A DNA stretch of 64,000 bases from Streptosporangiaceae bacterium NEAU-GS5 (GTDB taxonomy: Bacteria > Actinomycetota > Actinomycetes > Streptosporangiales > Streptosporangiaceae), in contig JAGFNW010000016.1 in the NCBI GenBank assembly GCA_017592665.1, positions 124,001 through 188,000 of the forward strand, written 5' to 3'. A program made the position numbers and the translations under genes. The notes under the pieces are model-generated. The model searched no databases. It saw only the letters and a program-made list of their open reading frames with translations, and was not told where the DNA came from. Within the stretch, counting starts at the first letter, position 1. Each line of letters starts with the position of its first letter. Positions 1 through 10,935 of this stretch are shown in pieces.

Positions 1-29
1 GTGCCGTTCGAGCGTGTGATGGTCGTCAT
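1..29 (-). CDS. Start of second CUT1 sugar permease (partial)
   Basis: On the minus strand an ATG at 29 overlaps the stop of the upstream permease in an ATGA arrangement and opens a frame reading MTTITRSNG before the window ends. Sugar importers of this type normally have two permeases encoded in tandem, so this is probably the second one. Only nine codons are visible, so the product is inferred from position alone. Confidence 0.5.
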
Positions 30-1042
30 GTGCGTTGGTAGATTCCCTGTTCGCCGAGTTTGTGGGCGACCCGGTTGGCCACGAGGATCAGCACGAGGCC
101 GATGACCCCCTTCAGCAGGCTGGCCGCCGCGCCGATGCTGTAGTCGCCGGTGCGCAGGCCCAGCCAGTAGACGTAGGTGTCGATGACCTCCGCGGCGTTC
201 GCGCCGACGGCCCCGCGCTGCAGCAGGAACTGCTCGAAGCCCACGTTGAGCGCGTCGCCCAGGCGCAGGATCAGCAGCAGGATGATCACTGGCCGGAGGC
301 CGGGGAGCGTGATGTGCCACAGGCGGCGCCATCGGGACGCTCCGTCGACCGCGGAGGCCTCGTACAGGTTGGGGTTGATGGTGCTGAGCGCGGCCAGGAA
401 GATGATCGTCCCCCAGCCGGCGTCCTTCCAGATCGTCTGCGCGGTCACCAGCGCGATGAACGTGTCCGGGTTGGTGGTCAGGTCGACCCCGTCGACTCCG
501 TGCTGGGTGAAGAACTGGCCGAGCAGCCCGGCGCCGCCCAACATGTCCTGAAAAATCGTGATGACCAGGACCCACGAGAAGAAGTGCGGCAGGTACGCGA
601 CGTTCTGGATGATGGCCCGCGTCCGCTTCCCGAGCACGCTGTTGAGCAGGATCGCCATGGCGATCGGGATCGGGAAGTAGAAGACCAGCTGGAACGAGGT
701 GATCGCGACGGTGTTTCGCGCGGCGCGCCAGAACGCCGGTTCCGACAGCAGATAGGCGAAGTTCCCGAACCCGACGAACGGGCTGTGCAGGATGCCGTCG
801 ACGGTCGAGTAGTCCTGGAACGCGATGATGTTCCCGAAGGTCGGCACGTAGTGGAACAGCGCGAGCAGCCCGATCGCGGGCAGCGTCATCACCAGCAGTT
901 GCCAGTCGCGCCGCAGCCGCGCCCGGAAGGGGACCTTCGGTTCTGTCTGCTTCTTCGACTTCTTCGCGGCGGGAGGAGCGGGGCCGGTCCCGGCGCCGGA
1001 GGAGGCATCCGGCGCCGAGACCGGCCGTGTTTCACTACGCAC
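26..1042 (-). CDS. CUT1-type sugar ABC transporter permease (LplB-like)
   Basis: This 338-residue integral membrane permease would form half of the channel of a carbohydrate ABC importer. A long basic and Ala/Pro-rich cytoplasmic N-terminus (residues 1-45) is followed by about six membrane segments. The EAA-type cytoplasmic loop that contacts the ATPase is visible as EASAVDGASRWRRLWHITLP near residue 230. The GTG start overlaps the end of the binding-protein gene by 8 bp, so the two are translationally coupled. No ATPase gene lies beside it. In actinobacteria such importers commonly use a shared MsiK-type ATPase encoded elsewhere, which is inference here. The paired LipO-type binding protein suggests a complex oligosaccharide, but the substrate cannot be read from sequence. 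Confidence 0.9.
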   Translation of the reverse strand: MRSETRPVSAPDASSGAGTGPAPPAAKKSKKQTEPKVPFRARLRRDWQLLVMTLPAIGLLALFHYVPTFGNIIAFQDYSTVDGILHSPFVGFGNFAYLLSEPAFWRAARNTVAITSFQLVFYFPIPIAMAILLNSVLGKRTRAIIQNVAYLPHFFSWVLVITIFQDMLGGAGLLGQFFTQHGVDGVDLTTNPDTFIALVTAQTIWKDAGWGTIIFLAALSTINPNLYEASAVDGASRWRRLWHITLPGLRPVIILLLILRLGDALNVGFEQFLLQRGAVGANAAEVIDTYVYWLGLRTGDYSIGAAASLLKGVIGLVLILVANRVAHKLGEQGIYQRT

Positions 1043-2690
1043 GGCCGTTGTCCTTCAGGACCTTCATGTAGAAGGTGCGTGCCTCTTCGCCGCCGGCGGC
1101 CTTCCATTCCTGTACGGCTGTCGTCAGGTCGGTCAACGGGCGGCGGCCCTTGACGATGTCGAGGACCTTGTCCTCCATCGGCTGCTGCGCAGCGGCCATC
1201 TTCGACGGATCCTGCGTGCGGATGCCCTTGAACGGATAGTCCTCGATCGAGGACTCCCACACCTTCAGATAGTCGCCGAACGTCTTGATGTAGGTCGGCG
1301 TGTAGGGGTTGGTCGGCTCGATCTGGGCCGAAAGGAAGTAGTAGGTCGGCGGGCTCGCCTCCTGCAGACCCTTCTTCGTGTACTCGGGGAACGCGCCCGG
1401 CTTCTGCGTGAAGTCGGTGCCCTCGACGCCGTACTTCCAGGTGTGGTACTCCTGCGTGCCGATCGGCGAGGCGAGCCAGTTGAGCATGCGCAGGATCTCT
1501 TCCACCTTCGCCTTGGGCAGGTCCTTCCGCAGGAAGGTGAACAGCCAGGCCGGGTCCGAGTACCAGGCGAACGGCTGCCCGCCGTCGGCGGTCCAGTGGT
1601 TCGGCTCCATGTCGAACTTCGGGTTGATCGCGGCCTGACGGGTGATCGCCTCGTGCCAGGCGCCCATGCCGTCGTCCATGATCAGCGCCTGGCCGCCCTC
1701 GAACAACTCCTTGCTCGGGTCGTTGGTCAGGCCGGCCGAGATGACCTTGGGGTGGACCAGTTTGGCGTCGAACAGCTTGCGCATGAACGCGACCGCGTCG
1801 GCGTACTCCTTGGTCTCGTACTTGTGCACGAGCTTGCCGTTCTCGAGCCGCCACTTGCTCGGGGCGCGGAAGGCGCGCTCGACCTCCTGGTGGATGGTGG
1901 CGAACGCCCAGACCTTCTTCTTGGCGTTGGTGAGCTGCTGCCCCAGTTCGAACAGCTCGTCGGCAGTGGTCCACGGCTGGACGCCGGCCGCGTCGAACAG
2001 GTCCTTGCGGTAGAAGGACACGCGAGGCGGGCCGGACCCGGGGTGAGGGATCGACATGAGCTTGCCGTTCCACACGCCGAAGGCCCAGGCGTCGGTCGTG
2101 ATGTTGGCCAGCATCGGGTACGCGGCCGACTTGTCGCCCGACAGGTAAGGGCCGAGGTCGAGGAAGAGCTTGTCGGCGCTCCGGTCGAAGTCGGCGACGC
2201 CCTGGATGATGAAGCCGGGGATCGCGGATATCTCTGGCACGTTGCCGGCCGCCAGGATCGGCGCGATCTTGTCACCGAAGGTGTTGCCGTCGATGATCTG
2301 CAGTTTGAGATCCGCGCCCAGGGCCTTGTTTACCGCGTCGTAGTACGGGTTCGGCACGGGCGGTGGCGGACCCCACAGCGGGATGATCGCGGTGTAGCTG
2401 CCGCCGGCGCCCGGCGTCTGCGGCACCGCCTTGACCAGGGTGGAAGGATAGGTGTTGAACCCGATGGCGGTGGCCGTGTTCACGTCCGGGGTGACACCGG
2501 TGTAGGGGATGTGCTTGGGCAGGAGCTGCGTCAGCTTGTCGACCGCTTCCGCCTTACCGGTCCCCTTGCGGGTGACGGTGGTGCTGCACGCCTCGAGCAG
2601 TCCGCCGCTGGCGGCGATGACGGCCGTTAAGCCGGCGAGCCCAAGAAATCCACGTCTAGTGGTCGTCGCGCCTTCAGCGGAATCTCTCAC
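1035..2690 (-). CDS. Extracellular sugar-binding lipoprotein (LipO-type, Tat signal)
   Basis: This 551-residue family 1 extracellular solute-binding protein would capture an oligosaccharide outside the membrane and hand it to the LplB-like permease encoded downstream. I start it at the GTG at 2690 because a strong AAGGGAG ribosome site sits 7 nt upstream. The in-frame extension to 2840 is non-coding in character. The N-terminus has a twin-arginine motif (TRRGFLGLAG, residues 11-20) and a lipobox LLEAC with Cys35, so it should be Tat-exported and lipid-anchored. At about 550 residues it is larger than ordinary CUT1 binding proteins (about 430) and matches the LipO/YtcQ group. A divergent ROK regulator and a putative operator lie upstream. 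Confidence 0.9.
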   Translation of the reverse strand: MRDSAEGATTTRRGFLGLAGLTAVIAASGGLLEACSTTVTRKGTGKAEAVDKLTQLLPKHIPYTGVTPDVNTATAIGFNTYPSTLVKAVPQTPGAGGSYTAIIPLWGPPPPVPNPYYDAVNKALGADLKLQIIDGNTFGDKIAPILAAGNVPEISAIPGFIIQGVADFDRSADKLFLDLGPYLSGDKSAAYPMLANITTDAWAFGVWNGKLMSIPHPGSGPPRVSFYRKDLFDAAGVQPWTTADELFELGQQLTNAKKKVWAFATIHQEVERAFRAPSKWRLENGKLVHKYETKEYADAVAFMRKLFDAKLVHPKVISAGLTNDPSKELFEGGQALIMDDGMGAWHEAITRQAAINPKFDMEPNHWTADGGQPFAWYSDPAWLFTFLRKDLPKAKVEEILRMLNWLASPIGTQEYHTWKYGVEGTDFTQKPGAFPEYTKKGLQEASPPTYYFLSAQIEPTNPYTPTYIKTFGDYLKVWESSIEDYPFKGIRTQDPSKMAAAQQPMEDKVLDIVKGRRPLTDLTTAVQEWKAAGGEEARTFYMKVLKDNGRA

Positions 2691-2730
2691 GGCGCGCTCC
2701 CTTCCATGGGTTTGGATGTGCGAGGTAGAG

Positions 2731-2751
2731 TTAGTTCGTCTTACGACCAAA
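2731..2751. promoter_or_regulatory. Putative ROK operator in divergent promoter
   Basis: An imperfect inverted repeat reads TTAGTTCGT, CTT, ACGACCAAA, with 7 of 9 arm positions complementary. It lies about 40 bp upstream of the binding-protein GTG and between two divergent genes, one of which encodes a ROK regulator. Related TTAGTTTG sites occur before the GH31 operon (28394) and the second GH42 gene (40421). Function as a binding site is inferred. Confidence 0.5.
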
Positions 2752-2869
2752 CAAATTAGTCGAGTGTGACGGTTACCACAAGGTTTCGCGCGACCACCCC
2801 CTCTGGCGGGGCGATTACAAGTTGATGAAGCATGGGGCATGATGAGCCCGAGCGGGAACGGGGCTGATT

Positions 2870-4084
2870 TTGATCACGACGCATAACGGGCCGCAACCGG
2901 CCGACTTCACCGACGTGCGGGCCACCAACCTCGCCGTCGTGCTGCGGTTCGTCCGGGAGAACGCGCCCTGCTCGCGCGCCGACATAGCCGCCTCGACCGG
3001 CCTGAACAAGGCGACCGTGTCCAGCCTCGTCGCCGACCTGATCGAGCGCCGCCTGCTGCGTGAGACCGGCCTCACCGAAAACCGCGTGGGCAGGCCGGCC
3101 ACCATGCTGGTCCTCGACGGCTCGCCGTACGCGGCGATCGGCATCGAGGGCAACGTCGACTACCTGACCGCGGTCGCGGTCGACCTCAAGGGAGAGGTGC
3201 TGCTCAACTGGCGGCGCTCATTCCCGGCCGGCACCTCGACGGCGAGCCAGGCGGTGGCCGCCATGGCCGGCATCGCCCGGCGGGTGGCCAGCCGGATGGC
3301 CAAAGAGGCCAGGCAGGTCCTCGGGCTGACGGTCGCCGTGCCGGGTCTTGTCGATCTGACCGGCGCCGTGCGGATCGCCCCCAACCTCGGCTGGCGCGAC
3401 GTCGACCTCGGCGGCGACCTGGCCAAGGCGCTGCGCGACCCGGGCTTCCCCGTGCTGGTCGACAACGACGCCAACCTCGGCGCGCTCGCCGAGCTCAGGT
3501 TCGGGCCGCACGGGGCGGTCAACGACCTCGTCTACATCACCGGCGAGGTCGGCGTGGGCGCGGGCGTCATCATGGACGGCCGCCTGCGCCGCGGCGCACA
3601 GGGATACAGCGGCGAGATCGGGCACATCCAGATCGACCCGTCCGGCCCGCCGTGCCGGTGCGGGCGCAACGGCTGCCTCGAGGCCGTCGCCGGGATCGGC
3701 GCGGTCCTCGCCCGTACGGCTCCCACCGCCTCCCCCGGCGAGTACGAGCTGGAGATCGAAGAGGTCGTGCAGCGCGCCGAACGCGGCGACCAGGAGATCC
3801 TCACCCTGCTCGAAGAGGTGGGCCGCAATCTCGGCAAGGGCATGGGCGTCGTGGCCAACCTGCTCAACCCCGAGGTCATCGTGCTCGGCGGCTACTACGT
3901 GCCGCTCGCGCCGTGGCTCGCCATACCGGCTGAAGAGGAGATGTTCCGGCACTCGATCGCGCCCGGCGCGGGCGGCGGGCGGCTGGTCGCCTCCACGCTC
4001 GGCTACGGCGCGGCGGCCATGGGCGCCGCCGCCCGCGTGCTGGACTCCGTCGACTCGGGCCGCCTGCCTCAAGTCGGGTCTTGA
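2870..4084 (+). CDS. ROK family transcriptional regulator
   Basis: This 404-residue regulator has an N-terminal winged helix (residues 12-75, with SRADIAASTGLNKATVSSLV as recognition region) and a C-terminal ROK sugar-kinase-like domain. The ROK zinc motif CxCGxxGCxE is present as CRCGRNGCLE beginning at Cys262, and the sugar/phosphate-binding segment GEVGVGAGVI is intact. ROK repressors bind DNA until a sugar ligand releases them. This gene is divergent from the LipO-type importer and shares a 179-bp intergenic region with it, so it probably controls that importer. The start is a TTG at 2870 with only a weak purine-rich region upstream, so the exact start is uncertain. Confidence 0.88.
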   Translation: MITTHNGPQPADFTDVRATNLAVVLRFVRENAPCSRADIAASTGLNKATVSSLVADLIERRLLRETGLTENRVGRPATMLVLDGSPYAAIGIEGNVDYLTAVAVDLKGEVLLNWRRSFPAGTSTASQAVAAMAGIARRVASRMAKEARQVLGLTVAVPGLVDLTGAVRIAPNLGWRDVDLGGDLAKALRDPGFPVLVDNDANLGALAELRFGPHGAVNDLVYITGEVGVGAGVIMDGRLRRGAQGYSGEIGHIQIDPSGPPCRCGRNGCLEAVAGIGAVLARTAPTASPGEYELEIEEVVQRAERGDQEILTLLEEVGRNLGKGMGVVANLLNPEVIVLGGYYVPLAPWLAIPAEEEMFRHSIAPGAGGGRLVASTLGYGAAAMGAAARVLDSVDSGRLPQVGS

Positions 4085-4155
4085 CCCGGCGACAGGTAGG
4101 CGGCACGCTTCCTACTAAGTCCGGATTTAACAGAGCAGAAACCTTACATACGCCT

Positions 4156-4253
4156 TCGAAGCGCTTCGACACCTGACCTCGTGGCTGCTTCGAAGCATGT
4201 CAGAGCGCTTCGCGAGAGGCGCCTTTTCTTGGCTGGTCATCGAAGCGCTTCGA
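4156..4253. promoter_or_regulatory. Cluster of LacI-type palindromic operators
   Basis: Two identical perfect 14-bp palindromes, TCGAAGCGCTTCGA, lie at 4156-4169 and 4240-4253. A related 12-bp palindrome TGCTTCGAAGCA lies at 4186-4197, and an AGCGCTTCG half site is at 4204. The outer sites are 84 bp centre to centre, close to eight helical turns, and the downstream one ends 13 bp before the GH3 ATG. The central CG and even symmetry are typical of LacI-family operators, and a LacI gene is second in the operon. Autoregulation with looping is inferred. Confidence 0.75.
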
Positions 4254-4266
4254 AGGGTCCCCTCCC

Positions 4267-7049
4267 ATGAGTGACACCGAACCCGCGTTCCGGAACCCGC
4301 GGCTGACCACGGCCGACCGTGTGCGCGACCTCCTCGGCCGGCTCACGCTGGAAGAGAAGATCGGGCTGCTCCACCAATACCAGGCGCCCGTCGAACGGCT
4401 CGGCCTGGTCGCCTTCCGCACCGGCACCGAGGCCCTGCACGGCCTGGCCTGGCTGGGCCCGGCGACCGTGTTCCCGCAGGCCGTCGGCCTCGCCAGCACG
4501 TGGAACCCCGATCTCGTACGCAAAGTGGGGGCGGCCACGGCCGACGAGGTCCTCGCCTTCCACCACAAGGACCCGTCCGGCGCCGGCCGCAACGTCTGGG
4601 CGCCCGTGGTGAACCCGCTGCGCGACCCGCGCTGGGGCCGCAACGAAGAGGGCTACTCCGAAGATCCGTGGCTGACCGGCGTCATGGGCACCGCGTACGC
4701 GCGCGGCCTGCGCGGCGAGGGCTCGGTCATGAAGACCGCCCCCACGCTCAAGCACTTCCTGGCCTACAACAACGAGACCAACCGCTGCGTCACCTCCAGC
4801 AACCTGCCGCCGCGGGTGCTGCGCGAATACGAGCTGAAGGCGTTCCAGGCGCCCATCTCGGCCGGCGCCGCCGTGGCCGTCATGCTGTCGTACAACCTGG
4901 TCAACGGCCGCCCGGCGCACCTGTCGCCGCTCATCAACGACGTCGTGCGCACCTGGACCGACGACGACGTGCTGGTCGTCAGCGACGCCTACGCCCCCGG
5001 CAACCTCTGGGGCCAGCAGGCCTACTACAAGGACCCGGCCGAGGCCTACGCGCACGCCCTCAAAGCGGGCATGGACTCCTTCACCCAGGACGACGACCGG
5101 TCCGCGGCCACGCTCCAGCACATCAGGGACGCCTACGACCGCGGCCTGCTGACCGACGACGTCATCGACACGGCCGTACGGCATCTGCTGGCCATCCGCA
5201 CGCGCCTCGGCGACTTCGACCCGTCGGCCGGACCGCACGAGGAAGTGACGCAGGCCGTCGTCAACTGCCCCGAACACCAGGCGCTGGCCCGCGAGGCGGC
5301 CCGGCAGTCGATCGTGCTGCTGAAGAACGACGGCCTGCTGCCGATGAGCCCCGGCAAGATCGCGGTCATCGGCCCGCTGGCCGACGTGCTGATGGAGGAC
5401 TGGTACAGCGGGACGCTCCCCTATCAGGTGACCGCGCGGACCGGGCTGGCCGAGCGCTGCGAGACCGTCTACTGCGAGGGCGTCGACCGGGTGGCGCTCC
5501 GCCACGAGCTCGGCTACGTCGTCTCCAGCGAGGACTTCACCGGCGGGCCGCTCACGATCGCCCCGCAGAGCAGCGGGTTCGACCTGTTCGACTGGGGCGG
5601 CGGCGCGTACGCGCTGCGCTCGGCCGCCAACGGCCGGCACGTGTCGGTCGACGAGAACGGCGTGCTCATCAACGACCAGCCCGGCCCCAACGGCTGGGAG
5701 GTGCGGCAGACCTTCCGGATGGAGGAGCGGCCGGGCGGCATCGCCCTCCGGCACATCTCCACCGGCCACTGGGTCGCCGTGGACCGCGACGGGCTCGTCA
5801 TCACCGAGGACCCGGAGACCGCGGCCGTGCTGGCGGTCGAGCTGATCGAGAGCGGCGCCGCGCGGGCCGCCCGCGCCGCCGCCGAGGCCGACGTGGCGGT
5901 CGTGGTCGTCGGCGACCACCCGCTGGTCAACGGCAGGGAGACCGAGGACCGTTCGGATCTCGCGCTGCCGGCCGGGCAGGACGCGCTGGTCAGGGCAGTG
6001 CACGCGGCCAACAGGGCGACGGTGCTGGTCATCTCGAGCGGCTACCCGTTCGCGGTGACGTGGGCCGAGGAGAATCTGCCGGCCATCGTGTGGTCGGCGC
6101 ACGGGGGCCAGGAGTACGGCCACGCGCTCGCCGACGTGCTGTTCGGAGCCGAGGACCCGGGCGGCCGGCTCACCCAGACCTGGTATCGGTCGGCCGGCGA
6201 GCTGCCCGACCTGTTCGACTACGACATCATCGCGACCGACTCGACCTACCTCTACTTCCGCGGGGCGCCTCTCTACCCGTTCGGCCACGGCCTGTCGTAC
6301 ACGAAATTCACCTACGCGGACCTGAAACTTTCCGCCGACGACCTGTCTCCCGGCGACACATTGACGGTATCCGTCACGGTCACCAACACGGGGTGGCGGA
6401 CCGGCGAGGAGGTCGTCCAGGTCTACACGCACCAGCAGCGGTCCCGCGTCAAGCAGCCGCTGCGCGCGCTCCGCGGATTCTCCCGCGTACGGCTCGCGCC
6501 GGGCGAGAGCCGTACGGTGACGGTCCGGGTCCCGATCGCCGACCTCGCGTTCTGGGACGTCACCCGCAACCGCTGGGTGATCGAGGAGGCGGCGCACAAG
6601 GTGCAGGTCGGCCGATCCTCGCGGGCCATCTACCTCTGCGCGCCGTTCACCGTGAAAGGCGAGCGGATCCCGCCCCGCGCCCTTGCCGACATCGCGGCGG
6701 CCGACCACGATGATTATGAAGGGGTGACCCTGACCGACGCGGCGCTCGAAGCGGGCGACGCGGTCCGGGCGACCGAGCCGGGCGGCTGGATCGCATTCCG
6801 CTCCTGCGCCGTCTCATCAGTGGAAGGCTGCGTGCTCGACGTCGCCAGCACCGAGGGCGGCGTGCTCACGCTGCGCCTGGACGACCCGCTGCACGGCGAG
6901 GTCGCCGGCGCCGTGACGGTCCCGCCGACCATGAGCAGGCACCACTTCGTCGAAGTGGCGACCGCGCTCACGCCGGCGACCGGGGTGCGCGATCTTTATG
7001 TGGTGTTCGAGAACGAAGGGGTCACGGTGCGCACGCTGAGGTTCCATTC

Positions 7050-7053
<4 letters not shown>
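4267..7053 (+). CDS. GH3 beta-glycosidase, cytoplasmic, with trefoil-like insert
   Basis: This 928-residue family 3 glycoside hydrolase should hydrolyse beta-glucosides or beta-xylosides. The N-terminal barrel spans about 20-330, with Asp240 in VVSDAYAP as expected nucleophile. The C-terminal GH3 domain is interrupted near residues 418-530 by a domain with AYALRSAANGRHVSVDENG and GHWVAVDRDG repeats, resembling a beta-trefoil. A fibronectin-III-like domain follows (about 690-780), then a CBM6-like beta-sandwich to the end. There is no signal peptide, so it is probably cytoplasmic and acts on imported oligosaccharides. The secreted paralogue at 19993-22896 has the same domain order. The stop overlaps the LacI start by GTGA. 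The start is an ATG just after palindromic operators. Confidence 0.93.
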
Positions 7054-9274
<2,221 letters not shown>

Positions 9275-9286
9275 CCGTCCGGCGCC

Positions 9287-9314
9287 GCTGCCCGCCCGAT
9301 CGACGGCGGGCAGC
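9287..9314 (+). terminator. Hairpin terminator after GH3-LacI-GH1 operon
   Basis: A perfect 10-bp stem, GCTGCCCGCC with GGCGGGCAGC, and an 8-nt loop start 12 bp after the GH1 stop. There is no T-run, as is common in high-GC actinobacteria. A second perfect 9-bp hairpin (GTCTGCTGT/ACAGCAGAC) follows at 9343-9369. No gene is evident from 9315 to 9529. Confidence 0.75.
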
Positions 9315-9529
9315 AGCGCGGCCGGCACCGCCGGGTCAGAACGTCTGCTGTTCATCGTGCACAGCAGACGCCACTTCATCGCGCGCCGCCGCGCTCCTGG
9401 TCGTCCCCGGCATGGACAGGTGGAACGGAACGGAACGCCCCCCGGCATGTACCGGCCGAGGCCCGCCGGGGCGGTCCGGCCGTGCGGATCTTGTGCGAGG
9501 CGACAGGCGCCGCGGACCGAAGGAGAGCC

Positions 9530-10080
9530 ATGTCGAATGAGACGAATGAGGGTGGCGGACTCTCCCGCCGGACGCTGTTGGGCGCCGGGGCGTCGGGCGC
9601 CGTCATCCTCACCACCGCCGCGCTGTCATGTGGTACGCGGGTAACGGCGACCCTGGCTACTGCACGGTCAACCAGGCACGAGGCCACGCGAGCGCCGGCA
9701 GCCGGCGCTACATGGTCCCCCAACAGGCGGGAGCAGGGAGAGTGCAGATCGGCTGGTATTGGTGCCACCGGTGCAACGGCCTGTGGTACGGCGAAAACCA
9801 CCTCCCCAGCGGGCAGTACAACCCTGGTCGGTGCCCCGCGCCGCCGTTCGCCGGCCACTCCATAGACGGCTCGGGCGTCTATGGGCTGGTTCAGGCCTGA
9901 GCCGGCACGGGAGGCGCACCCGACCTCGCCTACTCGGTCAGGGGCGGCCGCCTCTATGCGATCGACAGCGGTCACGCCGCCTCGCCGCAGCGCGACTCCG
10001 TCTGGAAGTGGACCCGTAAGAACCAGGACTGGGTCAAGGTCAGCGACCTCGCGACCCGGCAAATGGTGGCCTGCCCGTAG
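9530..10080 (+). pseudogene. Broken Tat-exported protein with Cys-rich WxWCxxC modules
   Basis: An ATG at 9530, with AAGGAGAG upstream, opens a clean Tat signal (SRRTLLGAGASGAVILTTAA). The reading frame then shifts near 9620. The continuing frame, from 9628, encodes the back half of one module (WYAGNG, then GYC and GHASAGSRRYMV) and a full second module with GWYWCHRCNGLWYGE, GRCP and GSGVYGLVQ. An in-frame TGA at 9898-9900 interrupts it. Beyond that the same frame continues as plausible protein (DLAYSVRGGRLYAIDSG, later VWKWTRKNQDWVKVSD) to a TAG at 10080. The first module lacks its WxWCxxC front, so a deletion between the signal peptide and the modules probably caused the frame loss. Similar W-C-C modules occur in secreted actinobacterial and myxobacterial proteins of unknown function. 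Confidence 0.7.
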
Positions 10081-10165
10081 ACGGCGCGGCGGCGTGAGCA
10101 GCGGAGGCATCGGCCCTCCGCTAATGGCGTCGCGGGCCGATCGTTCCAGGGGCTAGCCTGGCGCC

Positions 10166-10762
10166 GTGAGTCCAGAGGGCCCTCGGGGTGAACGTGGTGA
10201 GCCGGTGGTCCGGCGAGAACGGACCGAAGATCACGCGGCCGTGCGGGAGGTTCACACGCAGGCATTCGGCGACGGCGAACCGGTCCCTGCGCTCGTCGAC
10301 GCGCTGCGCGCCAATGAGGCCTCGCTTGCGCCGTTGTCGCTGGTCGCCACCGTCGGAGAGCGGGTGGTCGGCCATGTGATGCTCAGCGCTTGCCGGCTGG
10401 ACGCCCTGCCCCGGCTTGTGGACGTGCTGTCGCTGTCCCCCCTGGGGGTGCTGCCGGAATTCCAGGGCCGGAGAATCGGCACTCGACTTGTGGCGGACGC
10501 CCTCGCGTGGGCCGACGGCCAGGGCGTTCCTTTGGTCTTTCTGGAGGGTTCGCCGCACTACTACGGCAAACGCGGCTTCGCCGACGCCACGGAACTGGGC
10601 TTTCGGCCGCCCACGCTGCGCTACCCGCCTGGCGCTTTTCAGGTCGCCAGACTGTCCGCCTACGAGGAATGGATGACCGGCACCTTCGTGTACTCCGACG
10701 TCTTCTGGGCCTTTGACTGCGTGGGCCTGCGCGGCGAGCACCTCGAAAGGGCCGCGGGCTGA
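10166..10762 (+). CDS. GNAT family N-acetyltransferase (YhbS-like)
   Basis: This 198-residue protein has the GNAT fold. The acetyl-CoA pyrophosphate loop is visible as LGVLPEFQGRRIGTRLV (about residues 93-109), followed by FLEGSPHYYGKRGF, the typical beta5-to-alpha4 region of the YhbS/COG3153 group. It should transfer an acetyl group from acetyl-CoA to an unknown small molecule or protein amine. The start is a GTG at 10166. It stands alone, with a pseudogene before it and a protease gene after it, so context gives no substrate hint. Confidence 0.85.
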   Translation: MSPEGPRGERGEPVVRRERTEDHAAVREVHTQAFGDGEPVPALVDALRANEASLAPLSLVATVGERVVGHVMLSACRLDALPRLVDVLSLSPLGVLPEFQGRRIGTRLVADALAWADGQGVPLVFLEGSPHYYGKRGFADATELGFRPPTLRYPPGAFQVARLSAYEEWMTGTFVYSDVFWAFDCVGLRGEHLERAAG

Positions 10763-10935
10763 CGCCCTCCCCGCTGCTCGGCACCAGCCGTGGAACGCGG
10801 TGGCACGCCCTCCTTTGTGGCGCGCTGATGACTACGGCGTGTCTGCGGGCGCGTAGGTGGCCGGGACGAGGAGCCCGGCCGACGGGAACGGCTGGCCCGA
10901 TGGCGGAGCAGCCGTCGAAGGCGGATGAGAAGCAC

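Noticed and set aside
35-1153. Long plus-strand open frame over the LplB permease and binding-protein genes
   Set aside because: It is an antisense shadow of high-GC genes. Composition is Arg/Gly/Asp-rich without domains, and the minus-strand genes have membrane segments, overlap coupling and ribosome sites.
4237-6708. 823-codon minus-strand frame opposite the GH3 gene
   Set aside because: It has a repetitive Arg/Gly/Val/Asp composition and no domain or start signal. The opposite frame is a clear GH3 with catalytic motifs.
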